From contig JAFWOP010000067.1 of NCBI GenBank assembly GCA_017545365.1, forward strand, positions 1 through 64,000: 64,000 bases of DNA, read 5' to 3'. The position numbers were made by a program, and so were the translations under genes. The notes below the pieces were generated by a model that was given only the letters and a program-made list of their open reading frames with translations, did no database searches and was not told the DNA's origin. This DNA comes from Bacteroidales bacterium. Its GTDB lineage: Bacteria > Bacteroidota > Bacteroidia > Bacteroidales > P3. Below, in pieces: positions 1-9,634 of this stretch (position 1 is the stretch's first letter; each line of letters opens with the position of its first letter).

Positions 1-106
<106 letters not shown>

Positions 107-114
107 TTTTACAG

Positions 115-142
115 GGGAGCCGGGTACGGCTCCCTTTTTTTT
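115..142 (+). terminator. Intrinsic terminator of the rRNA operon
   Basis: A perfect 8-bp stem (GGGAGCCG at 115-122 and CGGCTCCC at 127-134) with loop GGTA is followed by eight T residues. It sits about 10 bases after the 5S rRNA, as expected for rRNA operon termination. Confidence 0.93.
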
Positions 143-166
143 GTTTCCGGGGGGGGGTGGGTAGTT

Positions 167-200
167 CTAGGCGTTCCTAGGCGTTCCTAGGCTTCCCTAG
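167..200. repeat. CTAG 10-mer tandem array (4 units)
   Basis: CTAG recurs at exactly 10-base spacing (167, 177, 187, 197), with units such as CTAGGCGTTC. The array lies in the spacer between the rRNA terminator and the TerB-like gene. It belongs to the same family as the arrays at 14013, 18452 and 19175. The remainder of the 143-296 spacer is AT-rich and shows no gene. Confidence 0.85.
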
Positions 201-296
201 ATAAAATAAAAAAAATAAAACTTTTTTTGCCTCCCATACAATAATATTCATAAAACAGCGTTAAGAAAAATTAGTAACAATTAATACGGCACGAAT

Positions 297-617
297 ATGA
301 CACTGACCAAAGATGAATTTAAGGTACTGATAATGCTTTATGTGTCAAACATCGACGGACAAATCCATAAGGATGAGGTTGAAGTCATGCTTGAGAGGGC
401 GGATGCTGTGACATTCAGCAATGTCAGGAAGTTGTTCAAGAAGATGAGCGATTCCGAAATTGTCGACTGTATCAACGTGAATAAGGCCAAATTCCTTGTT
501 ACTGATGACGACCGCCACCAAATGATGGAAGATTTGAAGGCCATCGTCATGGCCGACGAGCGTTGTTCTGTAATGGAACGCTATATCTTCAATACTTTGT
601 CTAAAATCATCGGCTGA
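297..617 (+). CDS. TerB-like small helical protein
   Basis: A 106-residue, wholly helical, soluble protein with no signal peptide. Two acidic motifs, NIDGQIHKDE near residues 18-27 and ADERCSVMERY near 85-95, are spaced like the pair of metal-binding acidic motifs in TerB/DjlA-like domains, so I place it in that fold family by pattern only. The ATG at 297 is the first possible start after an AT-rich leader. The next gene starts 49 bases downstream on the same strand and encodes an EF-hand protein, so a shared role in sensing divalent metal is possible but is inference. No function is established. Confidence 0.6.
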   Translation: MTLTKDEFKVLIMLYVSNIDGQIHKDEVEVMLERADAVTFSNVRKLFKKMSDSEIVDCINVNKAKFLVTDDDRHQMMEDLKAIVMADERCSVMERYIFNTLSKIIG

Positions 618-666
618 TAGTGCCTAGTCTCTTTATCCCGAATTAATAATATAATCAATTATATAT

Positions 667-2748
667 ATGGAAAATAGCAATACCAAGTTGTCTAAGGGCA
701 AGAACCAGTACAAGTGGCAGTATTGTTCGTTGGGTGGCACCAAGCGTGTGTGCATCACCCGTGGCGAAGACATTGCCCATTTGGCAGAGTTAGACCAGAA
801 ATTGTGGACAGTGTTGAGCTGTCCAGTCAAAGGTCTTGAATTGGATGAGCGTACTCTCGATTTGATTGACTATGACCGCGATGGCAAAATCCGTGCCGAC
901 GAGGTCATCACCGCTGCCAACTGGCTCTGCTCGGTTGTGAAAGACAAGGATAAGATTCTTCAAGGCAATGATTATATCGACCTTTCCGACTTCAACACCG
1001 AGAATGAGGAGGGTGCCCAGATGCGTGGCTGTGCAGAGGAACTCCTCAAGATTATGGGTTTGGAGAAGACGACCATCTCGCTCCCCGAATTGAATGAGTT
1101 CCTTGCCAATTATGATGAGAATAGTGCGAAAGACTTGGAGTCTTCCCTTGAGAATCTTACTGTCGCCACTGCTCCCTACGGTGCCAACAGTGACGATGCC
1201 GTTGCTGCTGTCGATGCCATCCGCGACAAGGTGGCCGACTATTTCCTTCGCTGCAAGTTCATCCAGTTCCACGACGACTGCGCCGCTGCACTCGATGTGT
1301 CGGTGGAGAAGGTGGCTGAGATAAGTGAGAAAAATTTTGCCACCAGTATTGAAGAAATTTCCAAATATCCCCTCAGCAAACCCCGCGCCGATGCGCTGCT
1401 TCATATCAAAGATGGTATCAACCCCGCTTGGCAGAGCCAGTTCGCCAAGGCGAAGGAGTTGATTCTGGATGTCGACTATCCGGGCAAGGACACCATCACC
1501 GAGGACGAATGGAACGCTGCAGTGGCAAAGATTGACGCCTATGTAGCAGCCAAGGATGAGGAGACCAAGAACATCAACGAGGGTCATGAAGAAAAGCTGA
1601 CCAACGAACACGATGTCATCAAACCCCTCGAACGCCTCCTGCATCTTTATCGCGATTTCTACACTCTGCTGCGCAACTATGTGGCGATGGTCGACTTCTA
1701 CAACAAGGACATTGCTGCCACCTTTCAGGCCGGTCAACTCTATATCGACTCCCGCCGTCTCGACCTCTGCCTCAAGGTGGGTCCCGACGTGGCCAAGCAC
1801 ATGGACAACTCCGAGCTCAGCGACATGTTCCTCATCTACTGCAAGTGTACCTCGCGGGTTAAGAACGAGACCATGAACATTGTGGCAGTCCTCACTTCGG
1901 GCGACATCAACAACATCCGTGTGGGCAAGAACGCTGTCTTCTATGACAATAGCGGTCAGGATTGGGATGCCGTTGTCACCCATGTCAAGGAGAATCCCAT
2001 CAGTGTGCGCGAGGCCTTCTGGTCGCCCTACCGTAAGTTTGGCCGTTGGTGCAAGGAGAAATTCACCAAGTCGGCTGAGGAAAAGGAGGCTGCCGCTTTT
2101 GAGAACCTCACTGCCAAGGCTGATGCCACCACCGCGGCTGTGGCCGCTCCTGGTGCCGCACCAGCCCCGGCCAAGAAGCCTTTCGACATCGCCAAGTTCG
2201 CAGGTATTTTCGCCGCCATCGGCATTGGCTTGGGCATGATCATACAAGCTCTGACTGGAATCCTCGGTGCGGTGTTCCACTCCGTGCTGTCGGCTGTCAT
2301 TTTCATCATCATCATCATGCTCTGCATCTCGGGTCCCTCTATGGTATTGGCTTGGATTAAACTCCGTGGTCGCAACCTCGGTCCTGTGCTCAATGCCAAC
2401 GGATGGGCCATAAACTCCAAGATTATTGTCAACTCCCGCTTTGGCCGTACCCTTACCCAGCGTGCCAAGTACCCCGCAGTGGTCGTGTCCAAAGACCCCT
2501 ACGCCCCCATGCCCAAGTGGCTCATCTGGCTTATTTTCATCCTCATCGTTCTGGTGGTCGTCTTCTTGGTGCTCTATTTCAACAACTATTTCGACCGCTT
2601 TGGTTGGGATTGTCTCCATTACGACAAAGCCAACTCTTGGATAGGCAAAATCTTTGGTGCCGTTGCTGAAGAAATGGCCGAGGCTGGCGAAGAACTGAAC
2701 ACAGCTGTAGAACAAGCCGCTGAGAATGCCGCCAATTCCGCCCAATAA
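667..2748 (+). CDS. EF-hand membrane protein of unknown function
   Basis: A 693-residue protein. Residues 68-79 ([12 protein letters not shown]) form a textbook calcium-binding EF-hand loop with acidic residues at positions 1, 3, 5 and 12. The long middle region is predicted helical and acidic. A low-complexity Ala/Pro hinge near residues 490-500 precedes a long hydrophobic stretch at about 510-560 and a second membrane span at about 617-641. A short Ala/Glu tail ends the protein. There is no N-terminal signal, so the large N-terminal part is probably cytoplasmic and anchored by C-terminal spans. aspS starts 38 bases downstream. I recognise it only as a Bacteroidales EF-hand-domain protein. 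No enzymatic motif is visible. Confidence 0.8.
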   Translation: MENSNTKLSKGKNQYKWQYCSLGGTKRVCITRGEDIAHLAELDQKLWTVLSCPVKGLELDERTLDLIDYDRDGKIRADEVITAANWLCSVVKDKDKILQGNDYIDLSDFNTENEEGAQMRGCAEELLKIMGLEKTTISLPELNEFLANYDENSAKDLESSLENLTVATAPYGANSDDAVAAVDAIRDKVADYFLRCKFIQFHDDCAAALDVSVEKVAEISEKNFATSIEEISKYPLSKPRADALLHIKDGINPAWQSQFAKAKELILDVDYPGKDTITEDEWNAAVAKIDAYVAAKDEETKNINEGHEEKLTNEHDVIKPLERLLHLYRDFYTLLRNYVAMVDFYNKDIAATFQAGQLYIDSRRLDLCLKVGPDVAKHMDNSELSDMFLIYCKCTSRVKNETMNIVAVLTSGDINNIRVGKNAVFYDNSGQDWDAVVTHVKENPISVREAFWSPYRKFGRWCKEKFTKSAEEKEAAAFENLTAKADATTAAVAAPGAAPAPAKKPFDIAKFAGIFAAIGIGLGMIIQALTGILGAVFHSVLSAVIFIIIIMLCISGPSMVLAWIKLRGRNLGPVLNANGWAINSKIIVNSRFGRTLTQRAKYPAVVVSKDPYAPMPKWLIWLIFILIVLVVVFLVLYFNNYFDRFGWDCLHYDKANSWIGKIFGAVAEEMAEAGEELNTAVEQAAENAANSAQ

Positions 2749-2786
2749 ACAAAATCTATCGCAACTATCATATCTATACTACCAAA

Positions 2787-4538
2787 ATGTACAGAACACA
2801 CACCTGTGGCGAACTAACTATCAAGAACATCGGCCAGCAAGTCACCCTCTGTGGCTGGCTGCAGCGCAGCCGCGACCTTGGCGGCATGACCTTCATCGAC
2901 CTCCGCGACCGCTACGGCATCACCCAGCTCGCTTTCAACATGGAGACCAACGCCGAACTCTGCGAGAAGGCTCGCAAACTCGGCCGTGAATATGTCCTGC
3001 AGGTCACCGGAGTCGTCATCGAACGTGCCAGCAAGAACACCAAAATACCTACTGGCGAAATCGAAATTGAAGTTCGCGAACTGACAGTTCTGAACGAGTC
3101 CAAAACACCTCCCTTCACCATCGAGGACAACAGCGACGGCGGTGACGACCTCCGTATGCGCTACCGCTATCTCGACATCCGTCGCAATCCCGTCCGTCGC
3201 AATCTCGAGCTCCGCCACCGCATGGCCATGCTCGTGCGCAACTACCTTAGCAACTGCGGCTTCCTCGAGATAGAAACCCCCATGCTCATCAAGTCCACCC
3301 CCGAAGGTGCGCGCGACTTTGTTGTTCCTTCCCGCATGAACCCCGGTGAATTCTACGCCCTTCCCCAGAGCCCTCAGCAGTACAAGCAGCTTCTTATGGT
3401 CGCCGGCATGGACCGCTACTTCCAGATAGTCCGCTGCTTCCGCGACGAGGACCTCCGTGCCGACCGCCAGCCCGAGTTCACTCAAATCGACTGCGAGATG
3501 AGCTTTGTCGAACAGGAGGATGTCCTCAATACCTTCGAAGGCCTTGCCAAGCACCTCTTCCACGAGGTCAAAGGCTTGGACTTCGCTGACTTCCCCCGCA
3601 TGACTTGGCACGATGCCATGCGCCTCTACGGTAGCGACAAACCCGACATCCGTTTCGGCATGCCATTCGTCGAACTCAACGACGTGGTCAAAGGCCAGGG
3701 CTTCCCACTCTTCGACAGTGCCGACCTGGTAGTGGGCATCAATGCCGAAGGCTGTGCCGAATACACCCGCAAACAACTCGATGCCCTCACCGACTTCGTC
3801 AAGCGGCCTCAGGTAGGTGCCGGCGGCTTGGTCTACATCAAATACAACCCCGACGGCTCGTTCAAGTCCAGCGTCGACAAGTTCTACGGACCCGACCAGC
3901 TCAAGGCCATCGCCGACAAATTCGGTGCCAAGCCGGGCGACCTCATGCTCATCCTCTGTGGCCCTGCCATGAAGACCCGCGTCCAGCTCTGCGCCCTCCG
4001 TCTCGAGATGGGCAGCCGTCTGGGCCTGCGCAACCCCGATGTCTATGCGCCCCTCTGGGTCATCGACTTCCCCCTGCTGGAATGGGACGACGAGACGCAG
4101 CGCTACTATGCCATGCACCATCCCTTCACCGCTCCCAAGCCCGAGGACGAAGCACTTCTCGATGACCCCTCTCGCTGGGGCGACATCCGCGCCAACGCCT
4201 ACGACATCGTCATCAACGGCGTCGAAGTGGGCGGCGGAAGCATCCGTATACACAACCGCATCCTTCAGAACAAGATGTTCCACACCCTCGGCTTCACCGA
4301 CGAGAAGGCCGATGCCCAGTTTGGCTTCCTCATGGATGCCTTCACCTATGGTGCGCCTCCCCATGCCGGCCTGGCCTTCGGCTTCGACCGTCTCTGCTCC
4401 CTCTTCGGCGGTGCCGACAGCATCCGCGACTTCATCGCCTTCCCCAAGAACAACAGCGGCCGCGATGTCATGTCAGGCAGCCCTGCGCCTATCGCTCAGG
4501 AACAGCTCGACGAGTTGCAGATTGCCTTGAAAGGATAA
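2787..4538 (+). CDS. aspS: Aspartyl-tRNA synthetase
   Basis: Class IIb aminoacyl-tRNA synthetase charging tRNA-Asp, 583 residues, the normal length for the bacterial form with a GAD insertion. The N-terminal OB-fold anticodon-binding domain covers about residues 1-105. Motif 2 is at about 217-234 ([18 protein letters not shown]). The GAD insertion lies around 290-420, and motif 3 with the ATP-binding arginine (GLAFGFDRL) is at 528-536. The ATG at 2787 is followed at once by [10 protein letters not shown], the usual start of the family. A small peptide gene follows 7 bases after the stop codon, so the two may be co-transcribed. Confidence 0.97.
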   Translation: MYRTHTCGELTIKNIGQQVTLCGWLQRSRDLGGMTFIDLRDRYGITQLAFNMETNAELCEKARKLGREYVLQVTGVVIERASKNTKIPTGEIEIEVRELTVLNESKTPPFTIEDNSDGGDDLRMRYRYLDIRRNPVRRNLELRHRMAMLVRNYLSNCGFLEIETPMLIKSTPEGARDFVVPSRMNPGEFYALPQSPQQYKQLLMVAGMDRYFQIVRCFRDEDLRADRQPEFTQIDCEMSFVEQEDVLNTFEGLAKHLFHEVKGLDFADFPRMTWHDAMRLYGSDKPDIRFGMPFVELNDVVKGQGFPLFDSADLVVGINAEGCAEYTRKQLDALTDFVKRPQVGAGGLVYIKYNPDGSFKSSVDKFYGPDQLKAIADKFGAKPGDLMLILCGPAMKTRVQLCALRLEMGSRLGLRNPDVYAPLWVIDFPLLEWDDETQRYYAMHHPFTAPKPEDEALLDDPSRWGDIRANAYDIVINGVEVGGGSIRIHNRILQNKMFHTLGFTDEKADAQFGFLMDAFTYGAPPHAGLAFGFDRLCSLFGGADSIRDFIAFPKNNSGRDVMSGSPAPIAQEQLDELQIALKG

Positions 4539-4544
4539 CCTATT

Positions 4545-4739
4545 ATGAATACCATAATGACATACAACAATTACATTAAGCCCACAATTACTGTTGTGGG
4601 CTTCCTTGTCGAATCAGGATTCGCGGGCACAGGCAATAATCCTACTTCTGAAACAACCGAGTTAGTCATCGCGCCAGTCAACATCGAAAGTTCCTCTTCT
4701 GACACCCGTCAATATGGAGAACACCAATGGAGCTGGTAA
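4545..4739 (+). CDS. Small KP-x-VVxF-ESGFAG peptide, cassette 1
   Basis: A 64-residue product. Met5 at 4557 is an alternative start. The segment IKPTITVVGFLVESGFAGTG matches the start of the 87-residue product at 15391 (KVTVVQFQIESGFAGSG) and more loosely the 44-residue product at 36515. The rest is polar, rich in Ser/Thr/Glu, and ends in Trp. There is no typical signal peptide or lipobox. A lipoprotein gene starts 19 bases downstream, the arrangement seen in all three cassettes. It could be a secreted or processed peptide, or a partner of the lipoprotein. I know of no characterised function. Confidence 0.65.
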   Translation: MNTIMTYNNYIKPTITVVGFLVESGFAGTGNNPTSETTELVIAPVNIESSSSDTRQYGEHQWSW

Positions 4740-4758
4740 GAAAAAAGAAAGGACTATT

Positions 4759-5169
4759 ATGAAAACAACTCGTACATTATTGCTTCTGAGCTTCGTGGCT
4801 ATGCTCTTTTCCAGTTGCCAGAAAGACAGCGTCACCTTCCGCCTCCGCTTCAAAGGCTTCAACCACGATGCCAAAGTCTACATCGACGACAACCGTTTCC
4901 CGCAGTGGATTCCCGCAGAGGATGCCATCAATGTTAATGGGGAGGAATACCCTGTCAGCAACAGCAGCCAAGGAAACACCGTCACCGTTGCCACCAGCGC
5001 TAATTATTTGGCACTCTACCCCAATAGTATATACCAGAGTATTAGCGGCAATGAGGCCTCATTGCTGATTCCAAAGCATCAGGTTTATCGCACGGCTCAA
5101 GTGGGCAATGTGGCCGTTCAGGTTGTTGAGGCCCCATGTCGGCAAAGGTCTCTAGCGGCAACACGCTAG
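4759..5169 (+). pseudogene. Fimbrillin-like lipoprotein, N-terminal half of a frameshifted gene
   Basis: The ATG at 4759 opens a lipoprotein signal (MKTTRTLLLLSFVAMLFSSC) whose lipobox Cys is residue 20. The following QKDSVTFRLRFKGFNHDAKV closely matches the paralogue at 15703. Similarity continues to VQVVEAP, where the frame is lost. In the paralogue the codons are GCC CCT ATG, whereas here 5131-5138 reads GCCCCATG, one base short. The true product runs on in the frame of 5136-6500, giving about 580 residues like its 592-residue paralogue. The frame read here ends at 5169 in an unrelated tail. The upstream ATG at 4714 in this frame would lie inside the peptide gene and lacks a signal sequence. 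Confidence 0.8.
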
Positions 5170-6500
5170 TGTTTGAGAATGCAGGTGCTCTCTTGGCCAT
5201 CAATGTGGTGAACAACTACGGCCAAGACCCCTTGATGATTGACAGTATCACCGTCTCAGCCAGCACCATGGCTCTCTGGGGCACTGCCTCCCTCGATTTC
5301 TCCCAGTCCACCCCTGCCTATACCGTCACTTCGCAAGTAGAAGACCACAACACTGTCACCCTTGGCCCCATCAACCATGTGCTCCAATCTGCTGGCAACA
5401 AGGTGTTTTACATCTATATCCCTGCTACCCCAAGTAATGTGAATAACCTCTTTACCATCTCGGTGTCCGCGCATAGCTCCGACCATGAGGGCTCCTTCAC
5501 ACGCAGTCAGACAACTGCATATGCAGGCAATATCGCCCGTGGCGACATGGCCGCCTTTGATTTCAACCTTGGCGGTAACGAAATTACTACAGTGTGGGCT
5601 CGTAGCGAATACCCCAACGGCACAATCCGCGGCGGCAAGTTCTCCATCAGTAGTACTAAGAAGGTCTATTTCTCTGCTGGCAACCTCCAGTACTATTGCA
5701 GCTCCGACTCCCCACAATGGCGCTTTGCCCCCACCCAGACCCATATCTGTGGCACCGACAACAATAATCCCGCTGCCAACACAGGCAAGTGGATTGACCT
5801 TTTCGGCTGGGGCACAAGCGGCAACTTGGTGAATAACTATCCGTACCAAACTTCGTATGACCATACTTATTATGGCGATGGCGCTAACAACATTGCCTCT
5901 TGCCTTACCGATTGGGGTTCGTATATCAGTAGTCAAAGCTCAGCCCTCTTCTCCTATAATGGGTTGCCTTCCTATCGGTCAGGCGACTATCCTTGGATGA
6001 CTTTGACACAAACCCAATGGCTCTATCTCCTGAACCCGACCAATGCAAGTACTCAAAGACGAATAAGTGGAGTAGGGGGATTAGGGCACACATTTTCCAT
6101 CGTTTCAGTCAATGGAACCGTAGGTCTCTTAATATACCCTGATGGTTTTACCCAAGGAGGTCCTACAACACTCAGTCCAGTTCCAACAGCCAATCTGGCC
6201 GACTATCCCGGATGTGCTTTCCTCCCTTACGCTGGCTATCGTGACCAAGCGGCGGGTGTTTCGGACGACAGTCCCTTGAACACCTATTATACAAGCTCTT
6301 CACAAGCCTGGTATTGGACGGCAACTGTGGGCGTCAATAACCAAGGCAGGCCGGCATCCAACAAGGCTTATGCCCTTCAGATGAACTATCAGGGTTCCTC
6401 CAATAGTGCTTCGTCTACGGTTATCTCCACCTCAAACCAATTCCGGCGCAAGGGCTTCCCTGTTCGTCTCGTTTGTTATGTCCCTCCTGCCACAAAATAG
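5136..6500 (+). pseudogene. Fimbrillin-like lipoprotein, C-terminal portion of the same frameshifted gene
   Basis: This frame continues the protein begun at 4759. LVFENAGALLAINVVNNYG matches LYFKNLGALLAITVDNQAG of the paralogue at 15703. The C-terminal third has the shared module: KKVYFSAGNLQYY, then DLFGWGTSG, then a WLYLL segment, LLIYPDG, a GCAFLPYAG segment and a final PVRLVCY. The ATG at 5136 lies exactly at the frameshift and is unlikely to be a natural start, because translation from it would give a protein with no export signal. Either the base is missing in the genome, which would suggest inactivation or phase variation, or it is a sequence error. Confidence 0.78.
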
Positions 6501-6529
6501 CCACCCCATACACACATTCGGGGACTTCT

Positions 6530-6650
6530 ATAAATTGCATCGAAGAGGCAAACTTTCAATAATCCCGCACTTGTAGTGTGGAGTATATCAGGCGAATACA
6601 TCTCGGCGTGCAGAATGTGCGCGCTCTCAATCGAAATAGTAGAACCCACC
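6530..6650 (+). mobile_element. Small TIR element (MITE-like), copy 1
   Basis: The left end GGGGACTTCTATAAATTG and right end AGTAGAACCCACC match the ends of the two copies at 48966 and 49187. The internal segments (cccgcacttgtagtgtgg, a gcaaatacatc-like stretch and a gcgtgcagaatgtgcgc hairpin) match copy 2 closely. The flanks here (attc and aatc) are not the TTAA seen at the other copies, so this copy may be older or its target duplication has decayed. It has no coding capacity. Confidence 0.8.
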
Positions 6651-6662
6651 AATCCCTAAACA

Positions 6663-6695
6663 GAAAATCCCTCCCCGCGCTGGAGAGGGATTTTC
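6663..6695. terminator. Bidirectional terminator hairpin
   Basis: The 11-bp arms GAAAATCCCTC (6663-6673) and GAGGGATTTTC (6685-6695) enclose an 11-base loop. The hairpin lies between the convergent lipoprotein gene (ending 6500) and the DUF6266 gene (ending 6716). The arm ends are AT-rich, supplying short U runs in both directions. Confidence 0.75.
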
Positions 6696-6715
6696 GTTAA
6701 GAGAGTGTGGCAACC

Positions 6716-7597
6716 TTACGGTAGCTCGGGGGCCGGCACATCGTCTACGTTGGGGGTGAGGAACTCCTCGCTGTCAGCACCACCGTAGCTCTCGATGGCA
6801 GCATTCATCTGTGCCGCAGACTGGTAGTTGGGCAGGATGGAGTTGCTGGTGACGAAATGCTGGGTCGACACCTGCGTGCCGTTCTTCGTCTTGCGGCTGT
6901 GTACCCAGGTGATGGCTCCGTTCACCGTGGCACCTGCGGCCAGCTTGCCGTCGACCACGCTGAATGCCTCGGCTCCCGCAATGTCGCGCAGCAGGGTGTC
7001 CTCGTCGTTCTCGTTCAGTGTCACTTCCACGGCCTCAATCTTCACGTAGGGCACGTGGGTCTCGGCGTTGACCGTCTGCGTGGCAATGAAGGCCGAAATC
7101 TGGTCGCCGTACTCGTAGTCTTGGTTGTTGTTCACCACGGCGTCGCTGAAGTCTTTCAGCGTAGTGCTGGCGGTGATGCTCATCGAGCCCAGTGAGATGT
7201 CGGTGGTGGCCACGTCGCCTGCTCCCATGGTCACGTTGATGCTCGGAATGGTGCCGAGGGTCACCAGATAACCGGCCACGACGCTGCCGCCCTGCTTGGC
7301 CTCCGACTTGGTGAGGTAGACGGGTACTGCACCAAGGTTGGCACGTACAAACTCGTTGAAGTCCGACACGCCGCTCTTGCGTTTCTCAAACGACGGGTGC
7401 AACGTCTGTCCGAAGGCACGGAACAGGTTCACCAAATTGGACAACTGGGTGCGCAGACGCATCTGCGACTTCTTGCGGGTGGGGGTTGACTTGCGCTCTA
7501 CCTTCTGGCTGGCAACGGTCTTTCCGTCATGACGCGAAAAAGTCCAGTCGCCCACGCTCCCTTTCATTCTTGTGTTAATACCTGATAAAATAGCCAT
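6716..7597 (-). CDS. DUF6266 family protein
   Basis: A 293-residue product beginning MAILSGINTRMKGSVGDWTFSR, which fits the start of the Bacteroidota DUF6266 family: a short hydrophobic lead, then a G-V-G/W-x-x-S segment and a basic stretch around residues 30-45. The rest is beta-rich with Thr/Ser/Val and Asp/Glu, and ends in an acidic Pro-rich tail (VDDVPAPELP). No signal peptide, membrane span or catalytic motif is visible. It is monocistronic, with convergent and divergent neighbours. A possible -7 box (TACCTTTG on the minus strand) is at 7719-7726. Its function is unknown. Confidence 0.75.
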   Translation of the reverse strand: MAILSGINTRMKGSVGDWTFSRHDGKTVASQKVERKSTPTRKKSQMRLRTQLSNLVNLFRAFGQTLHPSFEKRKSGVSDFNEFVRANLGAVPVYLTKSEAKQGGSVVAGYLVTLGTIPSINVTMGAGDVATTDISLGSMSITASTTLKDFSDAVVNNNQDYEYGDQISAFIATQTVNAETHVPYVKIEAVEVTLNENDEDTLLRDIAGAEAFSVVDGKLAAGATVNGAITWVHSRKTKNGTQVSTQHFVTSNSILPNYQSAAQMNAAIESYGGADSEEFLTPNVDDVPAPELP

Positions 7598-7927
7598 AAT
7601 GTTTTCTCTATCCTCTCCCGCCCGGTCCTTAGTCGGGTTGTTTGTTGGAAGAGGGTGCCTCCTGCGGGTTGCGGCGGACTTCTGCCGGCATCGCCCTGCC
7701 TTGCCCTTGAAGACGATGCAAAGGTACTGCCTTTCCCCGACCTAGAATCCCAACCGTCCGCCCCCGTCCGTTCCGCACCTTTTCTCTCCCCATCCGGCTC
7801 AAATGCTCTACCAGAGGTTCCCCATACACCCCTTCCCAGCCCTACAAAACCCGCCCCCATCCTCCTGCCTATGCCTTTTTCACCCTCTGCGTCTATGGTG
7901 CTTTTCTTCTAATTCGATTAATTTTCG
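7598..7927. other. 330-base divergent spacer, no convincing gene
   Basis: The spacer between the divergent DUF6266 and outer-membrane genes contains GC-rich sequence with a minus-strand -7 box at 7719-7726 and a T-rich stretch leading to the plus-strand promoter at 7928. Open frames crossing it have no signal, no domain and strongly biased composition, so I do not call them. Confidence 0.5.
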
Positions 7928-7935
7928 TATTTTTG
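7928..7935 (+). promoter_or_regulatory. -7 promoter box (TATTTTTG)
   Basis: This matches the Bacteroidales -7 consensus TAnnTTTG. A weak -33 (TTTC at 7903-7906) is 21 bases upstream. Transcription would start near 7943, so the in-frame ATG at 7933 cannot be the start and translation should begin at 7966 or 7978. Confidence 0.55.
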
Positions 7936-7977
7936 TACTTTAATTGTGTAACCACTATCTGTATAATGTATCTGAGT

Positions 7978-8727
7978 ATGAATAGAATAAGCCTAGCGGC
8001 ACGCGTCGGGGTCTTGGCCATGGTGCTGCTGATGTCCCTTGCAGCTGCCGCCCAAGGTATCGACAAGCCGGTGCGCCGTGCTCCGCTGACGCTCCAAGGC
8101 TACGGCTTCTACGACTTCCATTACGCCACCGGCGGCATTGGGGGCGGTGCGCTCCTGCTCGACTGGCCCGTGGCGCAGTCCTTCACCCTGAGTGCTGGGG
8201 TCGAATATGCCAGCAGCAACCGCATCTCCGCCAAGCTCGCCGGGCGTGCCACCCTGCTCACCACCGCCAAGAAGCAGCGGCTCACCCTCGAAAACAGCTA
8301 CCTCTGGCGTCACTTCCCCTCGCTCGACCGGCAGGAATTCACCAGCGCCCTCCAGCTGGGGTGGTATGCCCGCCATGCTGCTCTTCACCTGGGCCTCTGC
8401 AACCGCTATTTCGCCCCGCTGGTGCAACGCTCCGACGGGGGTGAAGCCACGGTCTTTGAACCCATGAACGTCATGTTCGCCGTCGAAGGCTGGTGGCGCG
8501 ACCAGACCCTGCCCGGCAAGTGGAACATCGGGCTGCGCTGGAGCAACTACAACGATTTTGTCATCGAGCGTGTGGCCAACTGGTTCTTCAGTGCCAAAGG
8601 CTGGTACCTCCTGCCACACAACACCGTGCTCACCATCGAGGCCGGCATCCATCCTGTCGGCTCGCTCAATCTGACCGCCAGCTACGACGGCTGGTTCTGC
8701 CATATCGGTGCCCTAAGAACTCTTTAA
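7978..8727 (+). CDS. Probable outer-membrane beta-barrel protein
   Basis: A 249-residue product. I start it at 7978 (MNRISLAARVGVLAMVLLMSLAAAAQ, a clean signal peptide cleaved after AAAAQ), because the longer in-frame start at 7933 overlaps the promoter; 7966 remains possible. The mature part alternates hydrophobic and polar residues in short Gly/aromatic-rich segments (LQGYGFYDFHY, LQLGWYARHAALHLGL), typical of transmembrane beta strands. No family name is recognised. It lies 12 bases before the metallophosphoesterase gene, so the two are probably co-transcribed and act in the same envelope process. Confidence 0.7.
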   Translation: MNRISLAARVGVLAMVLLMSLAAAAQGIDKPVRRAPLTLQGYGFYDFHYATGGIGGGALLLDWPVAQSFTLSAGVEYASSNRISAKLAGRATLLTTAKKQRLTLENSYLWRHFPSLDRQEFTSALQLGWYARHAALHLGLCNRYFAPLVQRSDGGEATVFEPMNVMFAVEGWWRDQTLPGKWNIGLRWSNYNDFVIERVANWFFSAKGWYLLPHNTVLTIEAGIHPVGSLNLTASYDGWFCHIGALRTL

Positions 8728-8739
8728 TCTTCAGAAGAA

Positions 8740-9603
8740 ATGAATATTAGAAACATCTTGCTGATAGCCCTCTCATTCACCCTCGCAAGCTGCAACCGCC
8801 TCGATGTGAAGGGCATGTTTTTCTCCAGTGGCAGCCACACCGAAGACCGCGTGGCCGCCTGGCTCGAGTGGAACGACGCCCACGATGCCGCCGTCATCAC
8901 GGGTGCTCCCGACCAGTACCGGGTCTATGTCTGCTCCGACATCCATCTTTCCGACTCCACCTCCCGCGTCGAACGGTTCCTCGCCGCCGAATATGCCGAC
9001 CCCGTCGGCCTCTTCAGCTTCATCAACGGCGACCTCTCCAACGAAGGTGGCGAGCGGCCCTTCCGTATGCTCGACAGCCTCCTGCACCTCCCCACCGCCA
9101 CCGACACCTGCTTCGTCACCATCGGCAACCACGACATCTACTTCGACTGCGAGAAATACTTCGCCCAATACTTCCACACCTCCACCTATACCGTCACCGT
9201 CAACACCGTCGGCGGGGCCAAAGACCTCTTCGTCTTCCTCGACAGCGGCAATGCCACCCATGGCCGCCGCCAGCTCGAATGGCTCAAGCAGCTCCTCCAG
9301 CAGCGCGACCACTACCGCCATGTCGTCGTCGGCACCCACACCTGCCTCTTCCGCAACAGCTACAACTACAGCACCACCCCCGCCGCCAACCTCCCCGAGG
9401 AGGAGACCTATGAACTCCTCAGCCTGATGGAACAAAACCATGTCAGCCTCTTCCTCATGGGCCACTTCCACCACAAGGAGCAGCACCTCATCGGCGGTGT
9501 CCCATACGTCATGACCGACAACCTCAACGAGGAGAAAGACATCCCCAGCTATCTCGTGGTCACCCTCGGCAACGGGGTCGACTATAAATATCAGGAAATC
9601 TAA
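8740..9603 (+). CDS. Calcineurin-like metallophosphoesterase lipoprotein
   Basis: A 287-residue lipoprotein with signal MNIRNILLIALSFTLASC (Cys18) that should place it in the envelope. The binuclear-metal motifs of calcineurin-like phosphoesterases appear in order: SDIHLSD (DxH), FINGDLSNEGG (GD), TIGNHDIYFD (GNHD), VVVGTHTC and MGHFHHKEQ (GHxH). The fold therefore predicts hydrolysis of a phosphomonoester or diester, with substrate unknown. The gene is tightly spaced between two other envelope-protein genes (12 and 31 bases), implying an operon from 7978 to about 14016. Confidence 0.9.
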   Translation: MNIRNILLIALSFTLASCNRLDVKGMFFSSGSHTEDRVAAWLEWNDAHDAAVITGAPDQYRVYVCSDIHLSDSTSRVERFLAAEYADPVGLFSFINGDLSNEGGERPFRMLDSLLHLPTATDTCFVTIGNHDIYFDCEKYFAQYFHTSTYTVTVNTVGGAKDLFVFLDSGNATHGRRQLEWLKQLLQQRDHYRHVVVGTHTCLFRNSYNYSTTPAANLPEEETYELLSLMEQNHVSLFLMGHFHHKEQHLIGGVPYVMTDNLNEEKDIPSYLVVTLGNGVDYKYQEI

Positions 9604-9634
9604 CCACCCAGCCCTCTGCTGTGTAACACCCACT

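Noticed and set aside
790..4364. Long minus-strand open frames (790-2745 and 2814-4364) opposite the EF-hand and aspS genes
   Set aside because: They are mirror frames of clear genes with no stop codons because of GC-rich codon bias. They have no signal, domain or start context.
7564..7860. 98-codon minus-strand frame upstream of the DUF6266 gene
   Set aside because: It overlaps the start of the DUF6266 gene in another frame and its composition (Gly/Arg/Ser) is not protein-like.
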